DNA of 37,363 nt from Syntrophomonadaceae bacterium (GCA_012728655.1 JAAYEQ010000033.1:1-37363), one strand, 5' to 3'; counted from the first letter of the stretch, positions 10,589 through 19,642 are shown. Notes: generated by a model from the letters alone, not told the origin. Program-made: numbers and translations.

Positions 10589-10703
10589 CCGAACTAGGCC
10601 GGTATTTAAGCTATTAACGGGTAATGTTGGGACCGGGGGGCGGTAGTGGATGTGGAAACAGCCTTTATAACCCCTTGTTTCCCTGGACAGGAGGTAAGAC
10701 GAC

Positions 10704-11972
10704 ATGGGTAAAAATGTGCTGGTCATTGGACAGGGCGCCCGGGAACATACTATGGTCTGGAAGCTCAAACAGAGCAAGGGAGTGGACCAGGTTTTCGCAG
10801 TGCCGGGGAATGCGGGCATCGCCCAGTTGGCGGAATGCTTTGCCGTCAAACCCGAAATCGGAAACCTGCTGGATCTGATAGATCGGAAGCAGATAGACCT
10901 TACGGTAGTAGGGCCCGAAGCTCCGCTGATGGAAGGGATAGTCGATGAGTTTGAGGCCAGGGGGCTGAAGATTTTCGGTCCCCGTCGGGATGCCGCCCTT
11001 CTCGAAGGCAGCAAGGTCTTTACCAAGAACCTCTTGAAAAAATACAGTATCCCCACCGCCGATTTCCGTTCGTTTTCGGATATAGATGAAGCCCGTGACT
11101 ATCTGCGGAAAAGAGGCACCCCGATTGTGGTTAAAGCAGACGGCTTGGCCGCCGGCAAGGGGGTAGTGGTAGCCGCCGATAAGGAGACCGCCTTTCAGGC
11201 CCTGGACACCATCATGCGGGACCGCGCCTTCGGTGATGCAGGCCGGGAAGTGGTGATCGAGGAATGCTTGCAAGGTGAGGAGGTAAGCGTTTTCGCTCTC
11301 TGTGACGGGAAAACCGTGGTGCCCATGGTAGCGGCCCAGGACCACAAACGGGTTTTTGACGGTGACCAGGGACCCAACACGGGAGGAATGGGGGCGTACA
11401 GCCCTCCGCCTTTCTATACCCCGGAACTGCACCGGCGGGTAATGACGGAAATTATGGAACCGGTGGTTAAGGCGATGGCGGCCGAGGGCCGTCCTTACAA
11501 AGGGGTTCTTTATGCCGGTTTGATGCTGACCGCCGATGGTCCCAAGGTGTTGGAGTTCAACGTCCGTTTGGGGGACCCGGAAGCCCAGGTGATCCTGCCT
11601 TTGATGGAGACCGATTACCTGACGGTCCTGGAGGCGGTCATTGATGAAAAACTCGACAGTACTCCTATCTCTTTTCATTCCCGGGCCGGTGTATGCGTGG
11701 TTCTGGCTTCTGCCGGTTACCCCGGCAAATATGAAACCGGACATGTGATTACCGGGCTGGAAGATGTTTCGCCGGATATTCTGGTGTTTCATGCCGGGAC
11801 CAGGAGGCAGGGTTCCCGGTTGGTCACTGACGGGGGCAGGGTTCTGAGTGTGGTCGGAACCGGAGATACTGTTGCCGAGGCGATTCACCGGGTTTACCGG
11901 GAAATACCCCGCATACGTTTTGAGGGGATGCACTACCGCAGGGATATCGGGGCGCGGGCCTTGAACAGGTAG
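10704..11972 (+). CDS. purD: GAR synthetase PurD
   Basis: PurD is the ATP-grasp ligase joining phosphoribosylamine and glycine. The 422-residue protein begins with the family opening KNVLVIGQGAREHTMVWKL and contains VKADGLAAGKGVVVA and the metal-binding end of the ATP-grasp domain, KVLEFNVRLGDPEAQ. A 115-base gap separates it from purH and shows no clear terminator or promoter; GGAGGT lies before ATG 10704. It is the last canonical purine gene here. Confidence 0.97.
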   Translation: MGKNVLVIGQGAREHTMVWKLKQSKGVDQVFAVPGNAGIAQLAECFAVKPEIGNLLDLIDRKQIDLTVVGPEAPLMEGIVDEFEARGLKIFGPRRDAALLEGSKVFTKNLLKKYSIPTADFRSFSDIDEARDYLRKRGTPIVVKADGLAAGKGVVVAADKETAFQALDTIMRDRAFGDAGREVVIEECLQGEEVSVFALCDGKTVVPMVAAQDHKRVFDGDQGPNTGGMGAYSPPPFYTPELHRRVMTEIMEPVVKAMAAEGRPYKGVLYAGLMLTADGPKVLEFNVRLGDPEAQVILPLMETDYLTVLEAVIDEKLDSTPISFHSRAGVCVVLASAGYPGKYETGHVITGLEDVSPDILVFHAGTRRQGSRLVTDGGRVLSVVGTGDTVAEAIHRVYREIPRIRFEGMHYRRDIGARALNR

Positions 11973-11987
11973 AAGTGAGGAGATTTG

Positions 11988-12563
11988 ATGGAGCCGGGTG
12001 CAAGAGGAAAGAACCCACGAAAAGCCCCCAATTACTTTTTGAGACGGTTGCTGGTGGTCATTATCCTTTTGGGAATTGTGGCGCTCTTTTTCTATGGTCC
12101 GACCCGGGAATTTGTTAAGACCACGGTTTTGCTGGGCATGCCGGCGTTGGTCGTTTGGAGCTACCGTCGCCGGTTTATCAGGTTTTCCTGGACCTGGTGG
12201 GTTTCCACCATTATATTGTTGACTCTCATCGCCGGCTATGTGTTTATGCTGCTGGGGCTGCCCGAGAGGATAGCGGTTAAGAGCATTGAACGGGAGGCCG
12301 GGATATACCTGGTTCAGGGCAAGTACGACCAGGCAATTGAAAAGTACCGGGAACTGGAAAGATATGATCGCAAGGACCGGATGGAGCGCAAGATAGCCGA
12401 GGTTGAAAGACAGAAAGCGTACCATGCCGCTTACCAGCAGGCCAGGCAGATGGTGATAGATGGCAACTACACCGAAGCCCGCCGCATCCTGGGAGAGATT
12501 CCCTTTGACGCCATAGTTTATCCTCAGGTCCAGGAATTGTTGCGGGATTTGGAAAAGGACTGA
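11988..12563 (+). CDS. Small membrane protein with cytosolic helical-repeat tail
   Basis: I do not recognise a named family. The 191-residue protein starts with a basic segment, then has about three hydrophobic stretches: LLVVIILLGIVALFF near residues 19-34, VLLGMPALVVW near 44-55, and VSTIILLTLIAGYVFMLLGL near 69-89. The remaining roughly 100 residues are charged and helical and resemble tetratricopeptide repeats, as in AGIYLVQGKYDQAIEKYRELE followed by ARQMVIDGNYTEARRIL. This suggests a membrane-anchored scaffold. GAGGAG precedes ATG 11988, 15 bases after purD, so it is probably co-transcribed. Function is unknown. Confidence 0.7.
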   Translation: MEPGARGKNPRKAPNYFLRRLLVVIILLGIVALFFYGPTREFVKTTVLLGMPALVVWSYRRRFIRFSWTWWVSTIILLTLIAGYVFMLLGLPERIAVKSIEREAGIYLVQGKYDQAIEKYRELERYDRKDRMERKIAEVERQKAYHAAYQQARQMVIDGNYTEARRILGEIPFDAIVYPQVQELLRDLEKD

Positions 12564-12568
12564 TTGCT

Positions 12569-13231
12569 GTGGTTGACTTGCAGACGATTAAGAATGATCC
12601 GGTTATCAGACAGCATATGGAGATGGCCAATCAGTTCATGGGCTGTATCGGAGCCATCGAACACAATATTGCCCATGCAGATCTGGTGGCCTCTTTAAGC
12701 TATGATATAATATACTCTCTAGGTTATTCCAGACGGGAAGCGGAAGTGGCGGCCATTGCCGGTTATCTTCATGATATCGGCAACCTGGTGAATCGTTATC
12801 GTCACGGCACCTGGGGTGCCATTATGGTTTTCGAGTACCTGCTGGATTTGGGGATGGACCCGGAGGAGATAGCCACCATTATGGGCGCTATCGCCAATCA
12901 CGAGGAACACGCCGGGGGTTATGCGGTTAACAGCGTATGCGCGGCCGTGATCCTGGCTGATAAATCGGATGTTAATTGTTCACGGGTGCGCAAGCTGGAT
13001 GAAAGCAGCTTTACCGCCCGCGATCGGGTGAACTACGCTGCCAGGGAATCAATCCTCTCCATTGATGCCGTCAAGCGCTCAATAGCCATGAGGCTGACGA
13101 TTGATACCAGTATCTGCAGTGTCATGGACTACTTTGAGATCTTTCTGACCAAGATGTTGATGTGCAAACGGGCGGCCGAGTTTCTGGGCTGCCGGTTCGA
13201 ATTGACCATCAATGATGTGAAGCTATTGTAA
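12569..13231 (+). CDS. HD-domain phosphohydrolase of unknown substrate
   Basis: The 220-residue protein has the metal-binding pattern of HD hydrolases: His32, the His68-Asp69 pair in YLHDIGN, histidines 111 and 114 in NHEEHAGG, and Asp131 in ILADKSD. HD proteins hydrolyse phosphate esters such as nucleotides or cyclic dinucleotides; the substrate cannot be read from sequence. The gene starts at GTG 12569, 5 bases after the membrane protein, with only a weak ribosome binding site, so translation may be coupled. A nucleotide-related role would suit the purine operon context, but that is inference. Confidence 0.75.
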   Translation: MVDLQTIKNDPVIRQHMEMANQFMGCIGAIEHNIAHADLVASLSYDIIYSLGYSRREAEVAAIAGYLHDIGNLVNRYRHGTWGAIMVFEYLLDLGMDPEEIATIMGAIANHEEHAGGYAVNSVCAAVILADKSDVNCSRVRKLDESSFTARDRVNYAARESILSIDAVKRSIAMRLTIDTSICSVMDYFEIFLTKMLMCKRAAEFLGCRFELTINDVKLL

Positions 13232-13242
13232 GGGGGGATAAC

Positions 13243-13545
13243 GTGTCCGGTCAGGACCCAGGCGCAAACAGCACGAAACTACTGGCCAAGGCCTTCTCAG
13301 TCCTGCGGAATGAAGAGGAGTACTGTCAGTTTTTGGGGGATCTTTTTACTGCGGGGGAACTGGAGATTTTGGCACAACGTTTGATAGTTGCCAACATGCT
13401 TGATGAATGTGATACCTATACGCGGATTGCCGAAAGCACAGGAGCCAGCACGGCCACCATCAGCCGGGTGAAACGGTTTCTAACCGGCGGTTATGGGGGG
13501 TATCGGCTGGTTCTGGACCGGCTCAGAGAAAAGGGTGACCTGTGA
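13243..13545 (+). CDS. yerC: YerC/TrpR-family DNA-binding regulator
   Basis: This 100-residue protein matches the YerC/YecD subfamily of TrpR-like repressors. The central part LTAGELEILAQR-like segment is followed by a helix-turn-helix, with recognition helix around GASTATISRVKRFL (residues 64-77). Members of this family in Firmicutes have been proposed as histidine-biosynthesis regulators (HisR). Here the gene sits directly before hisZ, overlapping it, and 1.2 kb before a palindrome in the hisG promoter, which fits that role. It starts at GTG 13243 with AAGGGGGG upstream. Function in histidine control is inferred. Confidence 0.82.
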   Translation: MSGQDPGANSTKLLAKAFSVLRNEEEYCQFLGDLFTAGELEILAQRLIVANMLDECDTYTRIAESTGASTATISRVKRFLTGGYGGYRLVLDRLREKGDL

Positions 13546-14678
13546 TGAAAAACTGGGAGATTGTAAAAGGGGCCAAGGATTTCCTGCCCCTGGAGGCGGC
13601 GATGAAACGGGCCTTTGAGAACCGGGCCGTGGAAACCTTTACCCGCTGGGGATACCGGGAGGTAATCACTCCTACTTTTGAGTACCTGGAGGTAATCGAA
13701 GCCGGTGCCGGACAGGGGATCAGGGACGAATTGTTTCTCCTGCAGGACCAGGACGGGCGCCTTCTGGCGTTAAGACCGGAAATGACCATCCCCATCGCAC
13801 GTATTGTGTCGACCAGGTTTCGTGACTTTGAAGGTGTATTGCGGCTGTTCTATAATGCCAATATTTTCCGCCACGCTCAGCCGCAGATGGGACGTTACCA
13901 GGAGTTTTATCAACTGGGGGTTGAGCTGATCGGGGCTTCGGGAGCCATGGCTGATGCCGAGGTTATCGCCCTGGCCGCCGAGGTTTTGAAGCAGGAAGGG
14001 CTGGAGTACAAGATCAGCCTGAATCATATCGGCATATTCAATAATCTGCTGCAGCACAGCGGGCTTAACGAGTCAACCCGCAACGGTATAAAACAACTGG
14101 TTCTGAAAAAGGATCTGGTAGGACTAAAGAAAATGCTGTCCGGACTTCCCATGGCACCGGAACTGCGGGAAGTAATGCTGGAGATGCCCCTGGTTTACGG
14201 CACACCTCAGGTCTTGAACCGGCTGGAGGCGGTAAAAGAGATACCCGGTGTCCAGGAAGCCATAAACGAGCTCATTGAGGTCTACGATCACCTGGCCGCT
14301 TATAATATTCAGGATGACGTGGTTATTGATCTGGGTATACTGCGGGGTTTTGATTACTATACCGGCATCATTTTTGAGGGGTATTCTCCGCAGTTGGGCT
14401 ACCCGCTATTGGGAGGCGGTCGTTATGATAACCTGCTCGCCAAATTCGGCCCGCCCCGGGTTGCCACCGGGTTTGCCGTCGGCATCGAAAGGGTCCTGTT
14501 GGCTTTGAAGGGCCGCAATTGCACGCCTCGTGAGGTTTACGAGGTATCGGGGAACGATGCCGCGGCGGTGCTGGCCAAAGCCCGGGAACTGCGGGAGCAG
14601 GGTTTGATTGTAACCGTTGATTTACTGAACCGGGGCGGTGACGGCGAGGTGGTTGTGAAGCGCCGCGCCCAGCGCTAA
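13545..14678 (+). CDS. hisZ: ATP phosphoribosyltransferase regulatory subunit HisZ
   Basis: HisZ is a catalytically inactive histidyl-tRNA synthetase paralogue that forms a complex with short HisG and gives it histidine feedback. The 377-residue protein has the class II synthetase core: GAKDFLPLEA at the start, LRPEMTIPIARI, GRYQEFYQLGVE, and the late motifs LGILRGFDYYTGIIFEGY and LLGGGRYDNLL. It lacks the C-terminal anticodon-binding domain of a true HisRS. ATG 13545 shares bases with the yerC stop (a GTG at 13542 is the alternative). The short HisG that follows supports the call. Confidence 0.93.
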   Translation: MKNWEIVKGAKDFLPLEAAMKRAFENRAVETFTRWGYREVITPTFEYLEVIEAGAGQGIRDELFLLQDQDGRLLALRPEMTIPIARIVSTRFRDFEGVLRLFYNANIFRHAQPQMGRYQEFYQLGVELIGASGAMADAEVIALAAEVLKQEGLEYKISLNHIGIFNNLLQHSGLNESTRNGIKQLVLKKDLVGLKKMLSGLPMAPELREVMLEMPLVYGTPQVLNRLEAVKEIPGVQEAINELIEVYDHLAAYNIQDDVVIDLGILRGFDYYTGIIFEGYSPQLGYPLLGGGRYDNLLAKFGPPRVATGFAVGIERVLLALKGRNCTPREVYEVSGNDAAAVLAKARELREQGLIVTVDLLNRGGDGEVVVKRRAQR

Positions 14679-14681
14679 GGA

Positions 14682-14710
14682 TTGACAGGTGAAAGGGCGG
14701 GTGCTAAACT
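14682..14710 (+). promoter_or_regulatory. Promoter of the hisG-hisIE operon
   Basis: TTGACA (14682-14687), a 17-base spacer, and TAAACT (14705-14710) preceded by TGC make a convincing sigma-A promoter with an extended -10. A second -10-like TATAAT at 14718-14723 has no good -35. It lies in the 72-base gap between hisZ and hisG. Confidence 0.7.
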
Positions 14711-14723
14711 TCTTGAGTATAAT

Positions 14724-14741
14724 ACTTTAATCTGTTAAAGT
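14724..14741 (+). promoter_or_regulatory. Palindromic operator candidate before hisG
   Basis: ACTTTAATCTGTTAAAGT is a perfect inverted repeat with 7-base arms and a 4-base centre. It lies just downstream of the promoter, at or after the expected transcription start and 9 bases before the hisG ATG, ideal for repression. The upstream YerC/TrpR-family regulator is the obvious candidate binder, by inference only. Confidence 0.5.
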
Positions 14742-14750
14742 GAGGCAACC

Positions 14751-15410
14751 ATGAATCCCGAACAACTGACGATAGCCCTACCCAAAGGAAAACTTCTGGA
14801 GCCTGCTCTTAAGCTGCTTTTCGATCTCGATCTTCCTATTGACGGGGTAAACGACAAGAGCCGAAGACTGGTTTTTGATTTCCCGGACTCCAAAGTGCAG
14901 TATATTGTATGCCGACCGACTGATGTACCCACCTATGTTGAACACGGCGCGGCGGATCTGGGTATTGTGGGCAAGGATATAATCATGGACCAGGATAAGG
15001 ATGTCTACGAGATGGCGGACCTGGGGTTCGGCTACTGCCGTTTTGTGCTGGCGGTACCGGAGGAGAAGGCTGATCGGCCGTTGACCGATTTCAACTACCA
15101 GCGGGTGGCAACCAAGTTCCCCCGGGTAGCGGAGGCGTTCTTCCGTGAGCTGGGATTGCAGGTGGAGGTCATCAAGCTGCACGGCAACATTGAACTGGCA
15201 CCGCGGGTTGGCCTGGCCGAGATGATCGTGGACATTGTATCCACCGGCAAGACCCTGAAAGAAAATTTCCTGGCTGAAAAAGCCAGCATCGCCGAGTGCA
15301 CGGCCCGGGTGGTGGTAAACCGGGTCAGCTACCGCACCAAGTACCGGGTAATTGAGCCCATGATAAGAAGGATTAATGAAATTGTTAACGATGGGAGTGG
15401 GAGAGAATGA
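14751..15410 (+). CDS. hisG: ATP phosphoribosyltransferase HisG (short form)
   Basis: HisG condenses ATP and PRPP in the first step of histidine synthesis. At 219 residues it is the short form that lacks the C-terminal ACT-like regulatory domain and needs HisZ, which is encoded just upstream. Typical blocks are TIALPKGKLLEPAL at the start, ADLGIVGKDIIMD, and the PRPP-binding region AEMIVDIVSTGKTLKENFL near residues 159-177. Its stop overlaps the hisD start by four bases (ATGA). Confidence 0.96.
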   Translation: MNPEQLTIALPKGKLLEPALKLLFDLDLPIDGVNDKSRRLVFDFPDSKVQYIVCRPTDVPTYVEHGAADLGIVGKDIIMDQDKDVYEMADLGFGYCRFVLAVPEEKADRPLTDFNYQRVATKFPRVAEAFFRELGLQVEVIKLHGNIELAPRVGLAEMIVDIVSTGKTLKENFLAEKASIAECTARVVVNRVSYRTKYRVIEPMIRRINEIVNDGSGRE

Positions 15411-16687
15411 TCAGGAGACTGACCGGAAGCGGCCGGGAACTGGATGATTTTCTGACCAAAGTGAATGAGGACCTGCAGGAGCTGACCCGCAAGGTGGCGG
15501 AGATTGGCGAAGAGGTCCGACAGCGGGGAGATCAAGCCCTGCTGGAATACACCCGAAGATTTGACGGTGCTGTCCTGGCCGAGGACCAAATGGCGGTTCA
15601 GCCCTGGGAGGTAGAAGAAGCGTATAACCAGGTTGATGAGGCCTTTATTGAAGCACTCAACGTGGCCATCGACAATATAGAAGACTTCCATTGTAAACAG
15701 CTCAAACCCGGCTGGATGGAACCGGACGAGTTCGGCAACATACTGGGTCAGATCCACCGCCCCCTGAACCGGGTTGGGATCTATGTCCCCGGAGGCACGG
15801 CAGCCTATCCTTCATCGGTGCTGATGAATGCCATTCCGGCCATTGTCGCCGGGGTTCAGGAGATTGCCATGGTCACCCCTCCGGATGCCGGCGGCAAGGT
15901 GAACCCGTATACCCTGGTAGCGGCAGCCGAACTGGGTCTGGATGAGATATATAAGGTCGGCGGAGCGCAGGCGATATTTGCCCTGGCTTATGGAACCGGA
16001 TTGATAAAGCCGGTGGACAAGATTACCGGCCCCGGCAACATTTACGTGACCTTGGCGAAAAAGATGGTATACGGTGAGGTTGACATAGATATGCTGGCCG
16101 GGCCCAGCGAGATCCTGATCGTGGCCGATGAAACCGCCGATCCTGCCTATGTGGCGGCGGATCTGATGTCGCAGGCCGAGCATGATGTTCGGGCTCGCTC
16201 CATACTGATAACCAACTGTTCCGAGTTGCCCGATCAGGTGGAAGCGGAGATAGAAAGGCAGTTGGCCGGCCTGTCGCGTCGCGAGATTATCCGCGAGGCC
16301 CTGGCAGAGAACGGCGCGTTCATCATGGTATCCAATCTGGAAGAAGCATTTGCTATTGCCAACCGGGTGGCTCCCGAGCACCTGGAGGTTATGGTGAAGG
16401 AACCGATGAGTTGGTTGGGGGCCATCAGGAATGCCGGATCCATCTTCCTCGGGCAGTACAGCCCGGAGCCGGTGGGTGATTACCTGGCCGGACCAAACCA
16501 TATCCTGCCCACCGGGGGTACAGCCCGGTTCTATTCCCCGGTGACCGTGGATACATTCATAAAGAAATCAAGCGTAATTTATTACAGCCAGGCCGGTTTT
16601 GACAGATACCGGGGAGATATAATAAAACTGGCGGAGGTAGAAGGTTTGACCGCCCATGCCAACTCGATAAAAGTGCGAAGGAGGTAA
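15407..16687 (+). CDS. hisD: Histidinol dehydrogenase HisD
   Basis: HisD oxidises histidinol to histidine in two NAD-dependent steps. The 426-residue protein shows the conserved blocks GIYVPGGTAAYPSSVLM, KITGPGNIYVTLAKK, DMLAGPSEILIVAD, SQAEHDVRA with the zinc-binding Gln-His, and AGPNHILPTGGTARF. Length matches the family. The start ATG 15407 overlaps hisG. Confident. Confidence 0.97.
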   Translation: MIRRLTGSGRELDDFLTKVNEDLQELTRKVAEIGEEVRQRGDQALLEYTRRFDGAVLAEDQMAVQPWEVEEAYNQVDEAFIEALNVAIDNIEDFHCKQLKPGWMEPDEFGNILGQIHRPLNRVGIYVPGGTAAYPSSVLMNAIPAIVAGVQEIAMVTPPDAGGKVNPYTLVAAAELGLDEIYKVGGAQAIFALAYGTGLIKPVDKITGPGNIYVTLAKKMVYGEVDIDMLAGPSEILIVADETADPAYVAADLMSQAEHDVRARSILITNCSELPDQVEAEIERQLAGLSRREIIREALAENGAFIMVSNLEEAFAIANRVAPEHLEVMVKEPMSWLGAIRNAGSIFLGQYSPEPVGDYLAGPNHILPTGGTARFYSPVTVDTFIKKSSVIYYSQAGFDRYRGDIIKLAEVEGLTAHANSIKVRRR

Positions 16688-16695
16688 TTGGGCTC

Positions 16696-17292
16696 ATGAC
16701 TAAAGAAATCAGGTCGGCGGAGGTCCACCGTAAAACCAATGAAACCGAGATCTTTTTAAACCTGGAACTGGATGGCACTGGGAACCACCAGATCGATATC
16801 GAAGTGCCTTTCCTCGGCCATATGCTGGCTCTTTTCGCGGTTCACAGCCTGTCCAATCTCCGGGTCTGGGCTCGGGGGGACCTTCAGGTTGATGATCACC
16901 ATACCGTAGAGGATATCGGCATATGTCTGGGCCAGGCCATCAAGGAGTGTCTGGGAGACAAGAAGGGGGTAAAGCGTTACGGGAGCGCCTTGATTCCCAT
17001 GGATGAGGCCCTGGCACAGGTGGTGGTGGATCTTTCCGGTCGCTCCTATCTGGATTTCAACGTAACCATGCCCGCGGCGACGGTAGGAGGTTTCGCCACC
17101 GAACTGGTGGAAGAGTTCTTCCGGGCTCTGGTCAACAACTCCGGCATGACGGTTCATATAGACCTTATAAAGGGGAAAAACACCCACCATGTAATTGAAG
17201 CCATTTTCAAGTCCTTTGCCCGCGCACTGGGTGAGGCGGTTACCTTTGAACCCCGGGTGGAAGGTATCTGGTCCAGCAAAGGCCGCTTGTAA
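16696..17292 (+). CDS. hisB: Imidazoleglycerol-phosphate dehydratase HisB
   Basis: HisB dehydrates imidazoleglycerol phosphate to imidazole-acetol phosphate. The 198-residue protein is the monofunctional dehydratase without an E. coli-like phosphatase domain. It contains the manganese-binding histidine clusters DDHHTVEDIGICLGQA near residues 66-81 and KNTHHVIEAIFKSFARAL near 157-174. AAGGAGG lies before ATG 16696. As the phosphatase domain is absent, histidinol-phosphatase must come from another gene. Confidence 0.96.
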   Translation: MTKEIRSAEVHRKTNETEIFLNLELDGTGNHQIDIEVPFLGHMLALFAVHSLSNLRVWARGDLQVDDHHTVEDIGICLGQAIKECLGDKKGVKRYGSALIPMDEALAQVVVDLSGRSYLDFNVTMPAATVGGFATELVEEFFRALVNNSGMTVHIDLIKGKNTHHVIEAIFKSFARALGEAVTFEPRVEGIWSSKGRL

Positions 17293-17324
17293 TCCGGGAG
17301 GAATGAAAGCTGTAAACCGGGGGT

Positions 17325-17936
17325 ATGGCAGTGATTGCAATAATAGATTACGGGATGGGAAACCTCCGCAGTGTTCAGAAAGGATTGGAAACCGCAGGCA
17401 TAAAAGCATTTATTACCGGCAATCCCGCCGAGGTGGCGGCTGCGCCCGGGGTTATCCTGCCGGGAGTGGGAGCCTTTGAGGATGCGATAATGAACTTGAG
17501 AAATACCGGGATGGTGGAAGCAGTGCAGGAGGTGGTCCGCCGGAAGCGACCGTTGCTGGGCATCTGCCTGGGAATGCAACTGTTGTTTACCGAGAGCGAG
17601 GAGAACGGCCGGCACCGGGGACTGGATCTCATCCCGGGGCGGGTGGTGAGATTTCCCGCGGCCAATAAAATTCCCCATATGGGCTGGAATCAGGTCCGTC
17701 TGGAGGGGGACAGCCCGCTGTTTTCCGGTGTGGCCGATAAATCATACTTCTATTTTGTTCATTCCTATTACTGTGACCCCGGGGAACCGGTGACCATAGG
17801 AACCTGCAGCTACGGGCTTGATTTTGCCTGTGCAGTTCAAAAAGGAAACCTTTTGGGGTGCCAGTTTCACCCCGAGAAGTCAAGCAGCCTCGGCCTGCAG
17901 ATCCTCAGGAATTTCGGAAACTTGTGCCAGGAATAG
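17325..17936 (+). CDS. hisH: Imidazole glycerol phosphate synthase glutaminase subunit HisH
   Basis: HisH is a triad glutamine amidotransferase that feeds ammonia through HisF. The 203-residue protein begins IAIIDYGMGNLRSV, has the oxyanion-strand block PGVGAFEDA, the nucleophile Cys81 in GICLGMQLLF, and the His-Glu pair in GCQFHPEKS. ATG 17325 follows hisB by 32 bases. A 212-base gap then separates it from hisA. Partner HisF is encoded further on. Confidence 0.96.
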   Translation: MAVIAIIDYGMGNLRSVQKGLETAGIKAFITGNPAEVAAAPGVILPGVGAFEDAIMNLRNTGMVEAVQEVVRRKRPLLGICLGMQLLFTESEENGRHRGLDLIPGRVVRFPAANKIPHMGWNQVRLEGDSPLFSGVADKSYFYFVHSYYCDPGEPVTIGTCSYGLDFACAVQKGNLLGCQFHPEKSSSLGLQILRNFGNLCQE

Positions 17937-18148
17937 AACGGCTTTATTCCAACGGGAACGACGGATGAGCATGCCGATAAAACTGATTTATATGATGGGT
18001 ACACCCTTTGGTTAACATAATAACAATTGACAGTTATGCGCAATGGTATTTTTGATACTGCCGACGTTTATGAGGGTCGGGTGCGCCGGCAGTTGAAACC
18101 GTAGATTAACGCCGGGAAGGTATAAAGTGGAGCAGAGGAGATTTTTAA

Positions 18149-18871
18149 ATGCTGATATTTCCAGCGGTTGATATAAAAGACGGATACTGTGTTCGGCTCA
18201 AACAGGGCCGGAAGGAAGAGATGACCATCTACAGCCCGGACCCGGTGAACGTGGCCCGGCAGTGGGAGCGGCAGGGGGCGGAGTGGCTGCACGTGGTGGA
18301 CCTGGACGGCGCCTTCTCCGGCGTACCCCGCAACCGGGAGATCATCAGGGAGATGGTTCGAACTCTTTCCATTCCCATCCAGTTGGGGGGAGGGATCCGC
18401 AACCCCGAGGCGGCGCGGGAATACCTGGAACTGGGAGTGTCCCGGATAATCATCGGCACCGGCGCTCTTGGCGACCGTGGTTTACTGAGGGGTCTGCTGG
18501 AGGAGTTCGGCCCGGAAAAAGTAATCGTAGGGATTGATGCCCGGGATGGCATGGTGGCCATAAGGGGCTGGGAGGATGTTACCACGGTGGGAGCTCTTGA
18601 TCTGGCCTTCCAGATGAAGGACCTGGGAGTCATCCGCATCGTGTACACCGACATCGTCCGGGACGGAGTTTTACAGGGACCGAATATACCGGCCATAAGG
18701 AATATGGCCGCAAGCACGGGACTGGCGGTTATTGCCTCCGGCGGGGTCTCAACCCCGGAGGATATTGCCGGATTGCGGGAAATTCCGGGTGTGGAGGGGG
18801 CCATCGTGGGCAAGGCTTTGTATGAAGGCAGGATCACCCTGACTGAAGCCCTCCAAGCAGCCCGTAACTGA
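18149..18871 (+). CDS. hisA: ProFAR isomerase HisA
   Basis: HisA is a (beta-alpha)8 barrel that isomerises ProFAR to PRFAR. The 240-residue protein starts MLIFPAVDIKDGYCVRL with catalytic Asp8 and has the second half-barrel signature IASGGVSTPEDI near residues 193-204, plus phosphate-binding glycine loops. AGAGGAG precedes ATG 18149. The 212-base gap upstream contains a perfect TTGACA (18027-18032) but no -10 at good spacing (TATTTT at 14 and GATACT at 21 bases), so a separate promoter is only possible. Confidence 0.96.
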   Translation: MLIFPAVDIKDGYCVRLKQGRKEEMTIYSPDPVNVARQWERQGAEWLHVVDLDGAFSGVPRNREIIREMVRTLSIPIQLGGGIRNPEAAREYLELGVSRIIIGTGALGDRGLLRGLLEEFGPEKVIVGIDARDGMVAIRGWEDVTTVGALDLAFQMKDLGVIRIVYTDIVRDGVLQGPNIPAIRNMAASTGLAVIASGGVSTPEDIAGLREIPGVEGAIVGKALYEGRITLTEALQAARN

Positions 18872-18883
18872 GGAGAGGAGAAT

Positions 18884-19642
18884 ATGCTGGCCAAGAGGAT
18901 AATTCCCTGCCTGGATGTCAATGCCGGGCGGGTGGTTAAGGGCACCAATTTTGTTGACCTGCGGGACGCGGGAGATCCTGTGGTATTGGCGGCTTTCTAT
19001 GACCATGAAGGCGCCGATGAACTGGTGTTCCTGGACATAACCGCTTCCGCCGAGGAGCGTTCTATTATATATGATGTGGTCCGCCGCACTGCGGAACAGG
19101 TTTTTATCCCCTTTACCGTTGGGGGAGGTATACGGAGCATCGAGGATATCCGCAACCTGCTGAAAGCCGGGGCGGATAAGGTTTCTCTCAATACCGCGGC
19201 GGTTAAAAACCCCTCCCTGATTACCGATAGCGCTCGCAGATTCGGAAGCCAGTGTATAGTGGTGGCCATTGATGCCCGCCGACAGGGAGAAGGAAAGTGG
19301 GAAGTGGTCATTAACGGCGGCCGTACCCCTACCGGACTGGATGCGGTGGAGTGGAGCAAAAAGGTGGAGGGGCTGGGCGCTGGAGAGATTCTGCTGACGA
19401 GTATGGATAAGGACGGAACCAAGGACGGGTATGATATAGATTTGACCCGGGCCGTCAGTGAATCGGTCAGGATACCGGTTATTGCATCCGGGGGAGCCGG
19501 GACCCTGGAACACCTCTACCAGGCGATTGCTGAAGGAGCCGCGGATGCCGTTCTGGCAGCTTCGATTTTTCATTACCGGGAGTATACCATAAGGGAAGCC
19601 AAAAGATATCTTAAGGACCGGGGGGTGCCGGTAAGGTTATGA
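18884..19642 (+). CDS. hisF: Imidazole glycerol phosphate synthase cyclase subunit HisF
   Basis: HisF uses ammonia from HisH to turn PRFAR into imidazole glycerol phosphate and AICAR, which returns to the PurH step of the neighbouring purine pathway. The 252-residue barrel begins [19 protein letters not shown] with catalytic Asp11 and contains [27 protein letters not shown] with the second catalytic aspartate, and [22 protein letters not shown] lies before ATG 18884. The stop overlaps hisIE by four bases. Confidence 0.97.
   Translation: MLAKRIIPCLDVNAGRVVKGTNFVDLRDAGDPVVLAAFYDHEGADELVFLDITASAEERSIIYDVVRRTAEQVFIPFTVGGGIRSIEDIRNLLKAGADKVSLNTAAVKNPSLITDSARRFGSQCIVVAIDARRQGEGKWEVVINGGRTPTGLDAVEWSKKVEGLGAGEILLTSMDKDGTKDGYDIDLTRAVSESVRIPVIASGGAGTLEHLYQAIAEGAADAVLAASIFHYREYTIREAKRYLKDRGVPVRL

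Noticed and set aside
10665-12425. A 586-codon open frame on the minus strand opposite purD and the membrane protein gene
   Set aside because: It is antisense to a clear purD with full family motifs and has low-complexity composition without domains; it reflects codon bias in a GC-rich gene.
18027-18059. A separate promoter for hisA (TTGACA at 18027-18032)
   Set aside because: No -10 at acceptable spacing: candidates fall 14 or 21 bases away. Kept only as a remark under hisA.
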